Positions 15,236 to 24,732 of a stretch of 36,089 nt of DNA are shown here, in pieces (the first letter of the stretch is position 1; the number at the start of each line of letters is the position of its first letter). Source of the stretch: DATBJG01 sp963790545 (lineage in GTDB: Bacteria; Acidobacteriota; Vicinamibacteria; Vicinamibacterales; JAMQPK01); NCBI GenBank assembly GCA_963790545.1, contig CAWBPA010000014.1, forward strand, positions 1 to 36,089, written 5' to 3'. Both the position numbers and the translations under genes were made by a program. The notes beneath the pieces were generated by a model. That model did no database searches. It had not been told where the DNA came from and saw only the letters and a list, made by a program, of their open reading frames with translations.

Positions 15236-17047
15236 CGGCTCGATCCTTCTACGAGCGTCGTATAGCGATCGATGGGCACGTGCGACCATTCTTCAACTCG
15301 ACCATCCGGCCAGACGACGCGTACTCGAGGGGCGTCGGTCGCTGGACCCAGACCGACGAGCACTCGCGGATCGTTCGCCGAGGCGTAGCTTCCGTCAGCG
15401 CGCGCCCGACGCCACCGTGTGGGTTGCCCGTCGCGCATGACCGCGACACGCGCGCCCAGCATGTCCCGGCCGTTCCCCTTTGTTGTGACCGACCCGTGGG
15501 GAGCTTGAGTACCACCCACCGCTCGTCGTCCGATGAGCTTGATCCCGACCCAATGGTTGCGGCTCCCGACCGCGTTACGCAGCACCTGCGTTGGCCCGTT
15601 ATTGTTGCCAACGACGATGTCCGTGTCCCCATCGTTGTCGAGGTCACCAAAGGCTGCGCCACGCCCCACATCCAATCGCTCGAATACCGGTCCGGCCCGG
15701 CTTGTCATCTCCTCGAAGCGTCCATTTCCCATGTTGCGGAATATCTGCTTTCGCTGACGCAATGGGTTCGGGTCGTTCGCTCGCACGAGCGCATCAATCC
15801 TCTGAACAGTTCCGTTGACCGTCAGGAGGTCCAGCCAGCCGTCGTTGTCGACGTCGAGCCACGCAGTCCCGAAGCCCGTGTAGGGAAGACTTGTATAGGC
15901 AAGGCCGGAGACGGCGCTGCGGGTCTCGAACGTAGCCGACCCGTCATTGACATAGAGATCGTGACCCTCGCCCGTGAGATTCGTCACGAAGACATCTTCG
16001 TCCCCGTCATTGTCGAAATCGCCGGCGTCGACGCCCATACCCGCCTTCGCCTTGCCGTACTCGCTGAACGCGGCGCCGGAGAGCAGTCCCATGTCCTTGA
16101 ACGTGCCATTGGTCTGATTGATCCAGAGCTGATTTTGGGAACCATCATTGGCAATGTACAGATCGACCCATCCGTCACCATTGAAGTCCGCGGTTGCGAC
16201 GCCAAGCGCCGGACCAAACTGCGCCGCCATCCCAGCGGCCGCGCTGACGTCGGTGAACGTTCCGTCGCCGTTGTTGCGGTGCAGCCGGCTCTGCTGCGCA
16301 AAATATGCCTGTGGCGCGCAGTACACGCGCTTGCCGGACGCTCCAAAGCACGGAGGGCTCGCGTCGCGATCCCAGTTCAGGTAATGGCCGACGTATAAGT
16401 CCAACCACCCATCCCGATCAAAGTCCAGGAACGCCGCCGACACACTCCATCCCGAATCGTCCACGCCCGCGTAGGCGGCCATTTCTGCGAACGTGCCGTC
16501 ACGCTGGTTGCGATAGAGCTGGTTGCGACCAAGAGCCGTGACATAGAGATCCACCCACCCGTCATTGTCGTAGTCGCCCACCGCAGCACCCATGCCGTAC
16601 GCGGTGGCCCTGATCGCACTCTTTTCGGTGACTTCCGCAAATCGTACGGTTCGAGTGCCGTCGGCCTCGATCTTCAGATCGTTTCTGTAGAGTCGGCTCT
16701 CGCAACGGCGTGGGCGCCTTGCCCGGCCCGAGCGGTTGGCCTTGAACGAGAAAGACATCCAGATCCTCGTCGTTGTCGTAGTCGAACAGGGCCACTCCGG
16801 GTGCAATGATCTCGGGATAGTAGAACTCGCCGGTCATGCCGTTGACATGCGTAAAGTCGAGGCCAGTTTCCGCAGTGACATCAGCGAACCACGCCGGCCC
16901 GTGTTCGCCGCCACGCAGGGTAGTGGATCGCTCCGGAGCAGCAGTGGAATCGGTTCGACAGGCCAGACTCGGGCTCGCCCAGACGAGCACCCCCACGCAC
17001 AACCTCAACCATAAGGTGGCGCACTGGCGATCCGTGCGTGCGATCAC
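15232..17047 (-). CDS. CRTAC1-family FG-GAP/UnbV-domain exported protein, frameshifted near its N-terminus
   Basis: A beta-propeller protein with seven FG-GAP/VCBS calcium motifs of the DxDxDGxxDL type (DYDNDGWVDL, DFDRDGWLDL, DFNGDGWVDL, DVDNDGWLDL, DLDNDGDTDI and others). It ends in an ASPIC/UnbV domain (MLGARVAVMRDGQ, DPRVLVGLG, RVVWPDGRVEEW). The first ~110 residues (signal-like segment ending SLAC, WFADVTAETGLDFTHVNG, DYDNDEDLDVFLVQG) lie in one frame; from SRLYRNDL onwards the protein is in another. A single-base indel in about 16690-16715 explains this. The likely start is GTG at 17047. The gene overlaps the TPR gene by 4 nt and is divergent from the TonB receptor (165-bp gap). Function unknown; likely extracellular or periplasmic. 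Confidence 0.85.
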
Positions 17048-17212
17048 CGCCTGACGGGACTGAATCACGACGTTAGTATTGCCCCCATCCGTCTGCTGTG
17101 CTATCGTCCAGCCACACTTAACAAAAACTGTTTCTTTGTACTTTACACCTGCCGAGCACGACGGACCGAGGCGGTAACCATTCGCTTTGCCGAGCCGAAG
17201 GAGGGTGCTTGC

Positions 17213-20200
17213 ATGCTGCGTTACCAAAGGCTGGCAGTCCTCGTCGTGAGTGTGGTGCTTCTTCCTGTGGTGGCGTGGGCGCAAGGCTCCATCGCGGGGG
17301 TAGTCAGGGATACATCAGGTGCGGTCATGCCAGGCGTGACGGTCGAAGCGTCCAGCCCGGCCCTGATTGAAAAAGTTCGATCGGTCGTCACGGACGGAAC
17401 CGGCCAATACCAGATCGTTGACCTGCGGCCAGGCACGTATACCGTCACGTTCAGGCTGACAGGATTCAGCGTGGTCCAGCGCGAAGGCATCGAGCTGACT
17501 GGCTCGTTTGCCGCTACGGTGAATGCCGACCTGAAGGTTGGCTCACTCGAGGAGACGGTAACGGTGTCCGGAGAGTCTCCCACCGTGGATATTCAAAGCT
17601 CGCGGCGCAGCAACGTGATCCCCACCGAGGTCATCGACGCGCTTCCAACCTCACGGAGTCAATACACCATGGCCGTGCTCCTTCCCGGGGCTTTACGGGC
17701 TGGCGGCGGCGCTGGGGGTATCGGCGTTCAGGATGTCGGTGGGACACGAACCATGCAGATTACGACCTTCTCGATCCACGGCAGCCGAGCGGCCGACCAG
17801 CGACTCATGCTAAACGGCTTGACGGCGCGAAACTTTCTTTCGTCGGCCTGGGCGAGCAACTTCGTGCCCGACATGGGCACGGCGGCGGAAGTGGTTCTCG
17901 ACTACGCAACGGGGACGGCCGATTCATATGCTGCCGGCATAGGGATCAATGTCATCCCCAAGGAAGGCGGCAACAGGTTCACGGCCTCGATCTTTGTCAC
18001 GGGCGCAGGCGGGGGGCTCCAGGGGAACAACTATTCCGAGGAGTTGAGGGCGGCCGGTCTGACCTCGCCCAACAAATTGCATCGAGTCTACGATATCAAT
18101 CCGGCGTTCGGCGGTCCGATCATCCGGGACAAGCTGTGGTTTTTCGGAACGATGCGCTGGCAGGAAAGCTCGTTTTTCCAAGCCGGCGCCTTTGCGAACA
18201 AAAATGGCGGCGACCTGTCGAAATGGACCTACGAACCAGACTTGACGAAACCAGGCAAAGGTATTTTGACGATAAACCCCAGCTGGAGCGCCCGTCTCAC
18301 GTGGCAGGCCACGCCGCGGAACAAGATTGGCTTCTCATACGAGCCGCAAAACCGAAATTGGATCAACGCGTTAGCCGCAACCTTTTCGCCTGAAATGTAC
18401 CAAGACTGGCAGTTCCACCGCGAATATTTTACGTCCGTTTCGTGGACGTCGCCCGTGACCAGTCGCTTGTTGCTCGACGCCCGCTTTGCCAATCACGGCG
18501 AGGGCTTCGTCGACAAGTACCCCGAGCCAGGAGACCCGTACCGCCGAGCAATTCCGGTGCGCGAACTGAGCACGGGATTCCTCTATCGCGGCAAGGGCTA
18601 CGGCTCTCAGCCGTTCTCCTGGTTTGGCACGCAGGAGGCGCCGCTTATCGCCCAGGCGCATGCGTCCGTGTCGTATATCACGGGGTCGCATGCGTTGAAG
18701 TTCGGCTTTCAAAACGACTTTGGCGGCGTAACCCAGGAAAACTTCGACAACGAGTATGGCCTCTGGTACTTCTTCAACAACGGGGTGCCGACCCAGATAG
18801 AGCAGCACGCGCTGCCGTTTGCGCAAACAACCGATGTGCAAGCGGATATGGGCGTGTATGCGCAGGACAGATGGACATACAAGCGCGCGACGATCAACGC
18901 AGGAATTCGGTTCGACTACTTCAAGAGCAGCTTCCCAGAGCAGCACCTCGGGCCAGCGTCGTTCGTGCCCAACCGGAACATCACGATTCCGGCCCTTGAC
19001 TACAACAACCTGAAGGACATCACGCCGCGAGTTGGGGTGGCGTACGATTTGTTTGGTAACGGCAGGACCGCGCTCAAGGCCAGCTGGGGCAAATACGTGC
19101 TTGGGGTGCCTCCCCTCATCGGCAACCCCGTTGCGAACCTTGCGTACATCGCGCGCAGAAGCTGGACACCCAGCCTCCCGCCGGGACACCCGGATTACTA
19201 CGTGCCGCAGTGCAACTTGAACACCCCCTTAGCCAACGGGGACTGCGGTGCACTCGACAACGCGCTCTTTGGACAGCTGAGGCCCAGCGCGGCAGTTGAC
19301 CCGAGAATCTACACGGGATGGGGAAACCGCCCGTGGAACCAGGAGTTCTCCACGAGCATCCAGCATGAGATCGTCCCGCGCGTGTCGATGGATTTCGGCT
19401 ATTTCCGCCGCTGGTATGGCAATTTTTCCGTGGTGGACAATCGGGCCGTCTCGCCGAGCGACTTCACTACGTTCAGCATCACGGCCCCGGTCGATCCCAG
19501 GCTGGCGACGAGTGGCCAGGTGATTGGTGGGCTCCTCACCCAAACAAGCAGGATCGGGCTGGTCGACAACTACACGACCTTTGCAAAGGACTACGGGAAG
19601 CAGATCGAGCACTGGAATGGTTTCGACCTCTCCATCAACGCCCGTCCCCGCGACGGCGTTATTCTGCAGGGCGGTCTGAGCACCGGGCGAACCAGCACGG
19701 ACAACTGCGACCTGCGGGCAACGCTCCCGGAAATCGCGACCGTCGCGCCCGGGGGCTTCCCACGAGGAGGAGGATTTCCCGTAGGTGCAGCCATTGGAGT
19801 TCCAGCCGTTACCGGGACCACCGCGATTTCAGATTCCCAGTGTCACGTCGATACCAATTTCCTCACGCAGTACAAGTTCCTGGGTACGTACATGGTGCCG
19901 AAGATCGACGTCCAGTTCGGTGTGACGTTCCAGGCTACGCCTGGTCCTGAGATTTTCTCCAACTACACGGTGCTGCCGGCTCAAACGACACCGCAGGTTC
20001 CCTTGACAGGCGGGACCCGGCTGGTGAACCTCGTCGCGCCCGGCACGGAGTATGTCGAACACATCAAGCAGCTTGACGTGCGCTTGTCGAAGCTCTTTCG
20101 GTTCGGCCGGATCCGGACGAGCCTGAACCTCGATCTCGCCAACCTCCTGAATGCGAACTACAGTCAGCTAATAAATCTGAACTACGGATCCAGGTGGCTG

Positions 20201-20521
20201 GCGCCGACGAGTATCATGGACGCTCGACTCTTCAAACTCGGCGCGCAAGTTGACTTTTGTAGGGATCGTCTCAAGCCAGGGCGCGCTCATCGCGAGCGCG
20301 CCCATCGATTCCTGAACGGATCTTTACCATCGTGCTACGGCTTAAGCCGCAGCAGCGAAGGACCACCCAGCAAGATAGATGGCGCCATCGGGACCCTGGC
20401 GCACCTCGCGGATCCTGAAGCCCTGTCCTTCCAGCAGCTTCTCTTCCGCCACGACGCGTTCGCCCGTCCAGAACCAGGCGTACGAGGTGGTGGCCTTCGG
20501 TTGCGCTCATGGCCCCGATGA
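17213..20521 (+). CDS. TonB-dependent receptor with N-terminal carboxypeptidase-regulatory domain
   Basis: An outer-membrane receptor for energy-dependent uptake. Order: signal peptide (1-23, AWA-Q), carboxypeptidase-regulatory-like beta-sandwich (~25-105, GSIAGVVRDTSGAVMPGVTV, PGTYTVTFRLTGF), plug (~110-260, LEETVTVSGESPTVD), then a large beta-barrel with RDKLWFFGTMRW and YDLFGNGRTALKASWGKY. AAGGAGGGT precedes the ATG by 7 nt. The natural family C-terminus is LFKLGAQVDF at about 20257 (residue 1015). There the usual stop has slipped out of frame (TAG at 20260-20262), and the frame reads on to 20521 through sequence antisense to the next gene. I regard the last ~87 residues as spurious. The substrate is unknown; oligosaccharide, peptide or aromatic compounds are all possible. 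Confidence 0.92.
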   Translation: MLRYQRLAVLVVSVVLLPVVAWAQGSIAGVVRDTSGAVMPGVTVEASSPALIEKVRSVVTDGTGQYQIVDLRPGTYTVTFRLTGFSVVQREGIELTGSFAATVNADLKVGSLEETVTVSGESPTVDIQSSRRSNVIPTEVIDALPTSRSQYTMAVLLPGALRAGGGAGGIGVQDVGGTRTMQITTFSIHGSRAADQRLMLNGLTARNFLSSAWASNFVPDMGTAAEVVLDYATGTADSYAAGIGINVIPKEGGNRFTASIFVTGAGGGLQGNNYSEELRAAGLTSPNKLHRVYDINPAFGGPIIRDKLWFFGTMRWQESSFFQAGAFANKNGGDLSKWTYEPDLTKPGKGILTINPSWSARLTWQATPRNKIGFSYEPQNRNWINALAATFSPEMYQDWQFHREYFTSVSWTSPVTSRLLLDARFANHGEGFVDKYPEPGDPYRRAIPVRELSTGFLYRGKGYGSQPFSWFGTQEAPLIAQAHASVSYITGSHALKFGFQNDFGGVTQENFDNEYGLWYFFNNGVPTQIEQHALPFAQTTDVQADMGVYAQDRWTYKRATINAGIRFDYFKSSFPEQHLGPASFVPNRNITIPALDYNNLKDITPRVGVAYDLFGNGRTALKASWGKYVLGVPPLIGNPVANLAYIARRSWTPSLPPGHPDYYVPQCNLNTPLANGDCGALDNALFGQLRPSAAVDPRIYTGWGNRPWNQEFSTSIQHEIVPRVSMDFGYFRRWYGNFSVVDNRAVSPSDFTTFSITAPVDPRLATSGQVIGGLLTQTSRIGLVDNYTTFAKDYGKQIEHWNGFDLSINARPRDGVILQGGLSTGRTSTDNCDLRATLPEIATVAPGGFPRGGGFPVGAAIGVPAVTGTTAISDSQCHVDTNFLTQYKFLGTYMVPKIDVQFGVTFQATPGPEIFSNYTVLPAQTTPQVPLTGGTRLVNLVAPGTEYVEHIKQLDVRLSKLFRFGRIRTSLNLDLANLLNANYSQLINLNYGSRWLAPTSIMDARLFKLGAQVDFCRDRLKPGRAHRERAHRFLNGSLPSCYGLSRSSEGPPSKIDGAIGTLAHLADPEALSFQQLLFRHDAFARPEPGVRGGGLRLRSWPR
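20279..20303. terminator. Strong hairpin between convergent genes
   Basis: A perfect 10-bp stem, GGGCGCGCTC (20279-20288) with GAGCGCGCCC (20294-20303), and a 5-nt loop ATCGC. It sits about 20 nt after the expected end of the TonB receptor and 38 nt beyond the stop of the convergent sugar dehydrogenase, the place for a shared bidirectional terminator. There is no T-run on either side, so it may act as a stabilising 3' hairpin instead. Confidence 0.55.
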
Positions 20522-21671
20522 ACAGGTTGCCCTTCCAGTCCGGAAACAGATCGCCCGTATAGAACAACATGCCCTGAGGGCGCGATCGACGGTACCCAAT
20601 AATAGATAGGCTCTTCGACGTCGGCTCGATGTCGCTCGCCTTTACCTACGGGGACGTTCTTGCGCTTGTCGGGCTGTCGGGCGTCGTGAACTGTACGCCG
20701 TAGGAGACCTCGGGCCAGCCGTAATCGCGGCCCGCTCGCACGATGTTGATTTCGTCACCGCCCTGTGGCCCGTGGTCGATCAGCCAGAGCTCGCCGGTCA
20801 CGGGATGCAGCGCGGCGCCTTCGGGATCCTTGAAACCGTGGGCGAATGTTTCCGGAAGCACGGTCGCGCGGCTGAGCCAGGGATTCCCGAGCGGAATCGA
20901 CCCATCCCGATTGATTCGAATCACGCGTCCCGTAAAATTCCGGCGGATGTCGGGGTTGTCGGTGAAGACCCGCTCGACGCCGTCCAGATCCGAGTCATAG
21001 AACCGGAAGCGGTCGGCCCCGGTGACAAACAGCGTCCCGTCCGGAGCGAACACGATGCGACGCTCGACACCACCGTCGATGAGCACCTCCACGTTCTCCA
21101 GGCGACGATTGTCGTCACTCAGTCGCGCCCGAGCCACGCGCTCGGAGCCAAGCGATAGCGTGCGGCGTTCGGCAAGGGATTTGGTCCAGACGTCTTCGTA
21201 GAAATGCGTAATGGGCCAAGTCGCAGGAGCCTCGCCCTTCGGTGGCGCAAAATACGTGAAATACACGAGGCGATTGCTGGTGAAGTCGGGATCCAGCACG
21301 ATGTCGTGCAGTCCCTGTGCCGCTACGGATTTCACTGGCGGAACACCCTCGAGCGGTGCCGACACGATGCCGCCCGGTCTGACGATGCGCATCGTGCCGC
21401 TGTTCTGGGAGACGAGGATGTTGCCGTCAGGCAGAAAGGCCACTGCCCAGGCACCAGTCAGCCCGCCGGCCAGCGTCTCGACAGTGAACCCGGTCGACCG
21501 CGTGGCCGGCGGTGGCGCATCGGTCTGCCCGCGAAAAGCTGGTACGGGCTCGGGCTTATTCTGCGCACCCACCGACGGGACGAGCGCGGCCGCAGCCGCG
21601 AGCAACAGACAAATGAGGATGGAGGGTGCACGGGGGACCAGATACAACGAACGGTGCTCCATTGTGAACAT
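20342..21671 (-). pseudogene. PQQ-dependent sugar dehydrogenase paralogue 4, multiply frameshifted
   Basis: Exported GSDH-family protein: start at 21671 with GAGAGGAG 6 nt upstream and a signal peptide ending SVGAQ. The first ~340 residues are intact (FLPDGNILVSQNSGTMRIV, GLHDIVLDPDF, VFAPDGTLFVTGADR, DHGPQGGDEIN, DYGWP). The GHRN motif is GFKD, so both usual residues differ. After about 20672 the C-terminal part continues in three further frames: EEPIYYWVPSIAPSG, then MLFYTGDLFPDWKGNLFIGAM, then ERVVAEEKLLEGQGFRIREVRQ and GPDGAIYLAGW with a stop at 20342-20344. Three indels in about 210 bp indicate a pseudogene or a poorly resolved stretch. It follows the zinc alcohol dehydrogenase by 47 nt on the same strand. 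Confidence 0.82.
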
Positions 21672-21718
21672 AGTCGTCTCCTCTCGCTGCTCGGCGTGGG
21701 GCCACTGCTTCCGACACA

Positions 21719-23083
21719 TCAAGCGAAGACCATGACGGCTCCCACCGTCGTGCGATCGGCCGCTGCTTGAAACGCCTCACGCGTCCGTTCGAGCGGGAAG
21801 GTCGCGGTCGCAAGCGCCTTCGCATTGAACAGCCCCGCCTCGATGAGTCTCACGAATCGCGGAATGTCACGCATCGGATTCGCGCCAGCCAGATTCCCCG
21901 GCTGATGACTCTTCGCACCATTCGCCCATTGGTTCGCTGGAATCGATACGACACTGCCGGGCGGATGGCCCCCGCTCGTGGTGACGAGATGACCGACGGG
22001 CGAACATAGCTCCCACGCCTGCTGCAGCGAGAGTATGCCCGTAGGATCCGGCCCCCGCTCAGCTTTCGGTGGGAACAGATCGCCGCCAACTGCCTCAATG
22101 ACGAAGTCGGGGCCGACGTTACCGCCGCCGGCCAGCCGTCTGTCCGTCTTTCCCTTGCACAGCTGTTGAATCTTTCGCACGAGATTGTCGCCTTCAATGT
22201 TCGGATCGAGTGCCACCGTCGCGCCCAGTGCGAGGGCGGCCTCACGGCGGTAGCGGATCGGATCGACAGCGATGATCTGCGCTGCGCCCTGGATCCGTGC
22301 GCCCTGAACTGCGGCGAGCCCGATAGGACCAGCGCCCAGGACGGCAACATCCGAACCGCTCTCGACCCGGACTTTGGTGGTGGTCGCGGCAAGACCGACC
22401 AGGCCTGTGTCGTGTAGCATCGCGAGCTCGACCGACGACACTTGCGTAAAGACCGGCACACAAGATTCCTCAAAGACGACCATCAACTCCGAGCAGCAAG
22501 GCGTAAACCCCGTCACTTTCGTCCCGTCCCGCATCTCGGCCATCGGCGCATTCGGATCTCCGCCGCCATTTCTCAACAGACAGTGGTCGGCGCGGCCCCG
22601 AATGCAGTTGTAGCACCCGCCGCATTGGCGTGTGCCCGCGACAACAACGCGGTCGCCCACCGCGACCCGGTTGACTTTCGATCCGATCTCGATGACCGTA
22701 CCGACGCCACCGTGGCCCGGAATGAACGCGTTCGCAATGGGTGTCGACCCCAGCCCGTCAGAGGTCGTCGTATAACAAATCTGGGATGCTTCGCTTCGGA
22801 GCACAACTTGCCGCGGGGAGATCGGAAGCAGTTTGAGCTCCTGTACCGACGCGCCGGTACCGAATCTCACGTAGGCTCGAAACCTCTGACCGCTGCTGCT
22901 CGGAGTCTGCTGTGTCCGAGCCGCTTGGCCTGCCAGCGCGCGACCGCCAACGAGCGTACTTGCCCCGCTGCCGACGGCGGCAGCTATTCCCGTCTTGAGT
23001 GCGCCGCGGCGAGAGACCTTGCGCATCGACAGCTGTGCCTCACCATTCCCCGAGGGAGCACTACGCCAGGATTTTCGGGCCAT
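21719..23083 (-). CDS. Tat-exported zinc-dependent alcohol dehydrogenase (MDR family)
   Basis: A 454-residue medium-chain dehydrogenase with an unusual Tat signal: SRRGALKTGIAAAVGSGAS at residues ~24-42, ending near ALAGQ. It keeps the MDR core: FIPGHGGVGTVIEIG (catalytic-zinc His region; the usual GHE is GHG), four structural-zinc cysteines in QCGGCYNCIRGRADHC, the nucleotide-binding VLGAGPIGLAAVQGAR, then IIAVDP and the C-terminal NAKALATATFPLERTREAF. The ATG at 23083 has AAGGAGGG 6 nt upstream. MDR enzymes use NAD(P), which must be loaded before folded export by Tat; that fits. It lies between a TPR gene (107 nt upstream) and the sugar dehydrogenase remnant downstream, so an alcohol/aldehyde oxidation role in the periplasm is suggested. 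Confidence 0.88.
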   Translation of the reverse strand: MARKSWRSAPSGNGEAQLSMRKVSRRGALKTGIAAAVGSGASTLVGGRALAGQAARTQQTPSSSGQRFRAYVRFGTGASVQELKLLPISPRQVVLRSEASQICYTTTSDGLGSTPIANAFIPGHGGVGTVIEIGSKVNRVAVGDRVVVAGTRQCGGCYNCIRGRADHCLLRNGGGDPNAPMAEMRDGTKVTGFTPCCSELMVVFEESCVPVFTQVSSVELAMLHDTGLVGLAATTTKVRVESGSDVAVLGAGPIGLAAVQGARIQGAAQIIAVDPIRYRREAALALGATVALDPNIEGDNLVRKIQQLCKGKTDRRLAGGGNVGPDFVIEAVGGDLFPPKAERGPDPTGILSLQQAWELCSPVGHLVTTSGGHPPGSVVSIPANQWANGAKSHQPGNLAGANPMRDIPRFVRLIEAGLFNAKALATATFPLERTREAFQAAADRTTVGAVMVFA

Positions 23084-23190
23084 GTTCATCCCTCCTTCAA
23101 ACATTACTGCAACCGCACGAACGACTCGACGTTGCGACACGTTTGCTCCGGGCAGATTGCCACTCTCCCTCGCGCCTCTCCATCCATCGG

Positions 23191-24732
23191 TTAGCGGCCG
23201 AGAGTTTTCAGGGCCTCCGATGCCTGTGATTGCTGCGGATCGATGCGCAGCGCTTCCTGAAACTCACGGGCCGCCCGGTCCACGTGCCCTTGTTCCGCGA
23301 GCACCAGCCCAAGATTCGTTCGTGCGGCGGCATTGTCCGGATCGATATCCAAAATCTGTGTGAGCTCGCGACCAGCGCGGTCCAGCTTGCCTTGTCTCAC
23401 CAGGACCACTGCCAGGTTGCCGCGCGCGTCCACGTCCGAGCCATCGAGACCAATGGCGCGCTCGTACTCATCGACCGCTTCCTCGAACCGCCCGGTCCTG
23501 GAGAGCAGGGTCCCCAGGTTGTAATGCGTCAGCGCATCTGGTCCGCCTTCCAGTGCACGACGCAAGAAGGGCTCGGCCTCCGCGAATCGTCCCAGATCGC
23601 TCAAACAGCTGCCGATTTGCGCAAGTCCTTGAAAGTCACCCGGGACATGAGTGTGGTACCGCTGAAAGAACTCGAGCGCTTCCTCAGTACGTCCAAGCGT
23701 CCGCAAGACGCGGCCGAGCTTCGAAAGGACGTCTGGATTGTCTGGATCGAACTCCAGGGCTCGTCTCGTCAAGTACTCGCTCCATGGTGCGTTGACCATG
23801 AGGTCCGCCTCGGACGCCTGCCTGAGAAGAAAGGTGCTGTTTCTCGATTCCCGTGCCAGCACCGTGACCATTGGATCAGCGTACGGTGCATAGGGTGGAA
23901 GTCGATTGGCGCGATATCGGGCGGCTCCTGCATCGGCTGGCCGGTCCAGCAATTCGTAGGTTTCAGCCAGGAGACGCAATGCGGAACCGAACCGTGGAGC
24001 GCTGCTGATGACCGGCTCGAGAGTCTCACGTGCAGTGGTGGGATCCTTGCGAACCAGCGCAATCCGCGCGAGCCCGAACGACGCGTACACGGAAATTGGG
24101 ACCTCGACAAGGTGCGGCGCCGATTCCGCCGGCATGCGCGCTGGTTCCGACAACGAAAGAACGCGCCGCCACGCTTGCTCAGCGCGGTCATAGCGCGCTT
24201 CCTTGAACTCTGCCTCGCCAAGGCGCCACCATCCCGGCGCGTAGTCTGGTGCGATCTTGACCACGCGGCTCAGAACCTCGGCGACCGCTTTCCCGTTGCC
24301 CCGTTCGTTTTGAATCAACGCCCGATAGTAGGTCCAGCGCCAATCGTTCGGACTCAGATTTTCAGCATGGCGGTAGCACTGCTCGGCGTGTGAATAGAAC
24401 ATGTCGGCGTGGTACGCGAGACAGAGTGCGCCTACCGCCGTCGCCGACGTTGGCGCGCGCCGAGCCGCGTCGTACCGCTCTTCCAAATGCTCGGCCATGG
24501 CCTTCCGTTGCCCGCTGAGATCGGGCAAGGTCGGGAGACGGGAGGCGTAGACGCTGCGTCTCGTCTGGGTAACACCCGCATAGAGGAGGACGGCAGCGAG
24601 GGCGATGGCCAGTCCCCGCGCCGTGCGACTGTTGAGAAATGGAACTCGCGGAGAGACTGAGCGTACGGGGCCAGACTGAGGCGGCGATTTTCCGCCGACT
24701 GCCTCACGATCACCGCGTCGCGTTCGGCCCAT
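23191..24732 (-). CDS. TPR-repeat protein with N-terminal membrane anchor
   Basis: A 513-residue protein. A hydrophobic helix (about residues 38-54, GLAIALAAVLLYAGV) is followed by tetratricopeptide repeats, clearest in the C-terminal half (LEFDPDNPDVLSKLGRVLRT, EYERAIGLDGSDVDARGNLA, DIDPDNAAARTNLGLVLAEQ, LRIDPQQSQASEALKTLGR). It is probably anchored in the inner membrane with the superhelix in the periplasm. The start at 24732 overlaps the end of the FG-GAP gene by 23 nt; a longer frame begins at 24822 but would overlap by 113 nt. It is the partner of the FG-GAP gene and resembles the TPR gene at 13565 in place and order, though the sequences are only distantly alike. Confidence 0.88.
   Translation of the reverse strand: MGRTRRGDREAVGGKSPPQSGPVRSVSPRVPFLNSRTARGLAIALAAVLLYAGVTQTRRSVYASRLPTLPDLSGQRKAMAEHLEERYDAARRAPTSATAVGALCLAYHADMFYSHAEQCYRHAENLSPNDWRWTYYRALIQNERGNGKAVAEVLSRVVKIAPDYAPGWWRLGEAEFKEARYDRAEQAWRRVLSLSEPARMPAESAPHLVEVPISVYASFGLARIALVRKDPTTARETLEPVISSAPRFGSALRLLAETYELLDRPADAGAARYRANRLPPYAPYADPMVTVLARESRNSTFLLRQASEADLMVNAPWSEYLTRRALEFDPDNPDVLSKLGRVLRTLGRTEEALEFFQRYHTHVPGDFQGLAQIGSCLSDLGRFAEAEPFLRRALEGGPDALTHYNLGTLLSRTGRFEEAVDEYERAIGLDGSDVDARGNLAVVLVRQGKLDRAGRELTQILDIDPDNAAARTNLGLVLAEQGHVDRAAREFQEALRIDPQQSQASEALKTLGR

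Noticed and set aside
14938..16398. A 486-codon plus-strand frame opposite the CRTAC1/TPR genes
   Set aside because: Antisense to two coupled genes with repeated motifs; composition and lack of ribosome site argue against coding.
20258..20521. C-terminal extension of the TonB receptor as a real domain
   Set aside because: It lies beyond the family C-terminus, runs through a hairpin and is antisense to the fourth sugar dehydrogenase.
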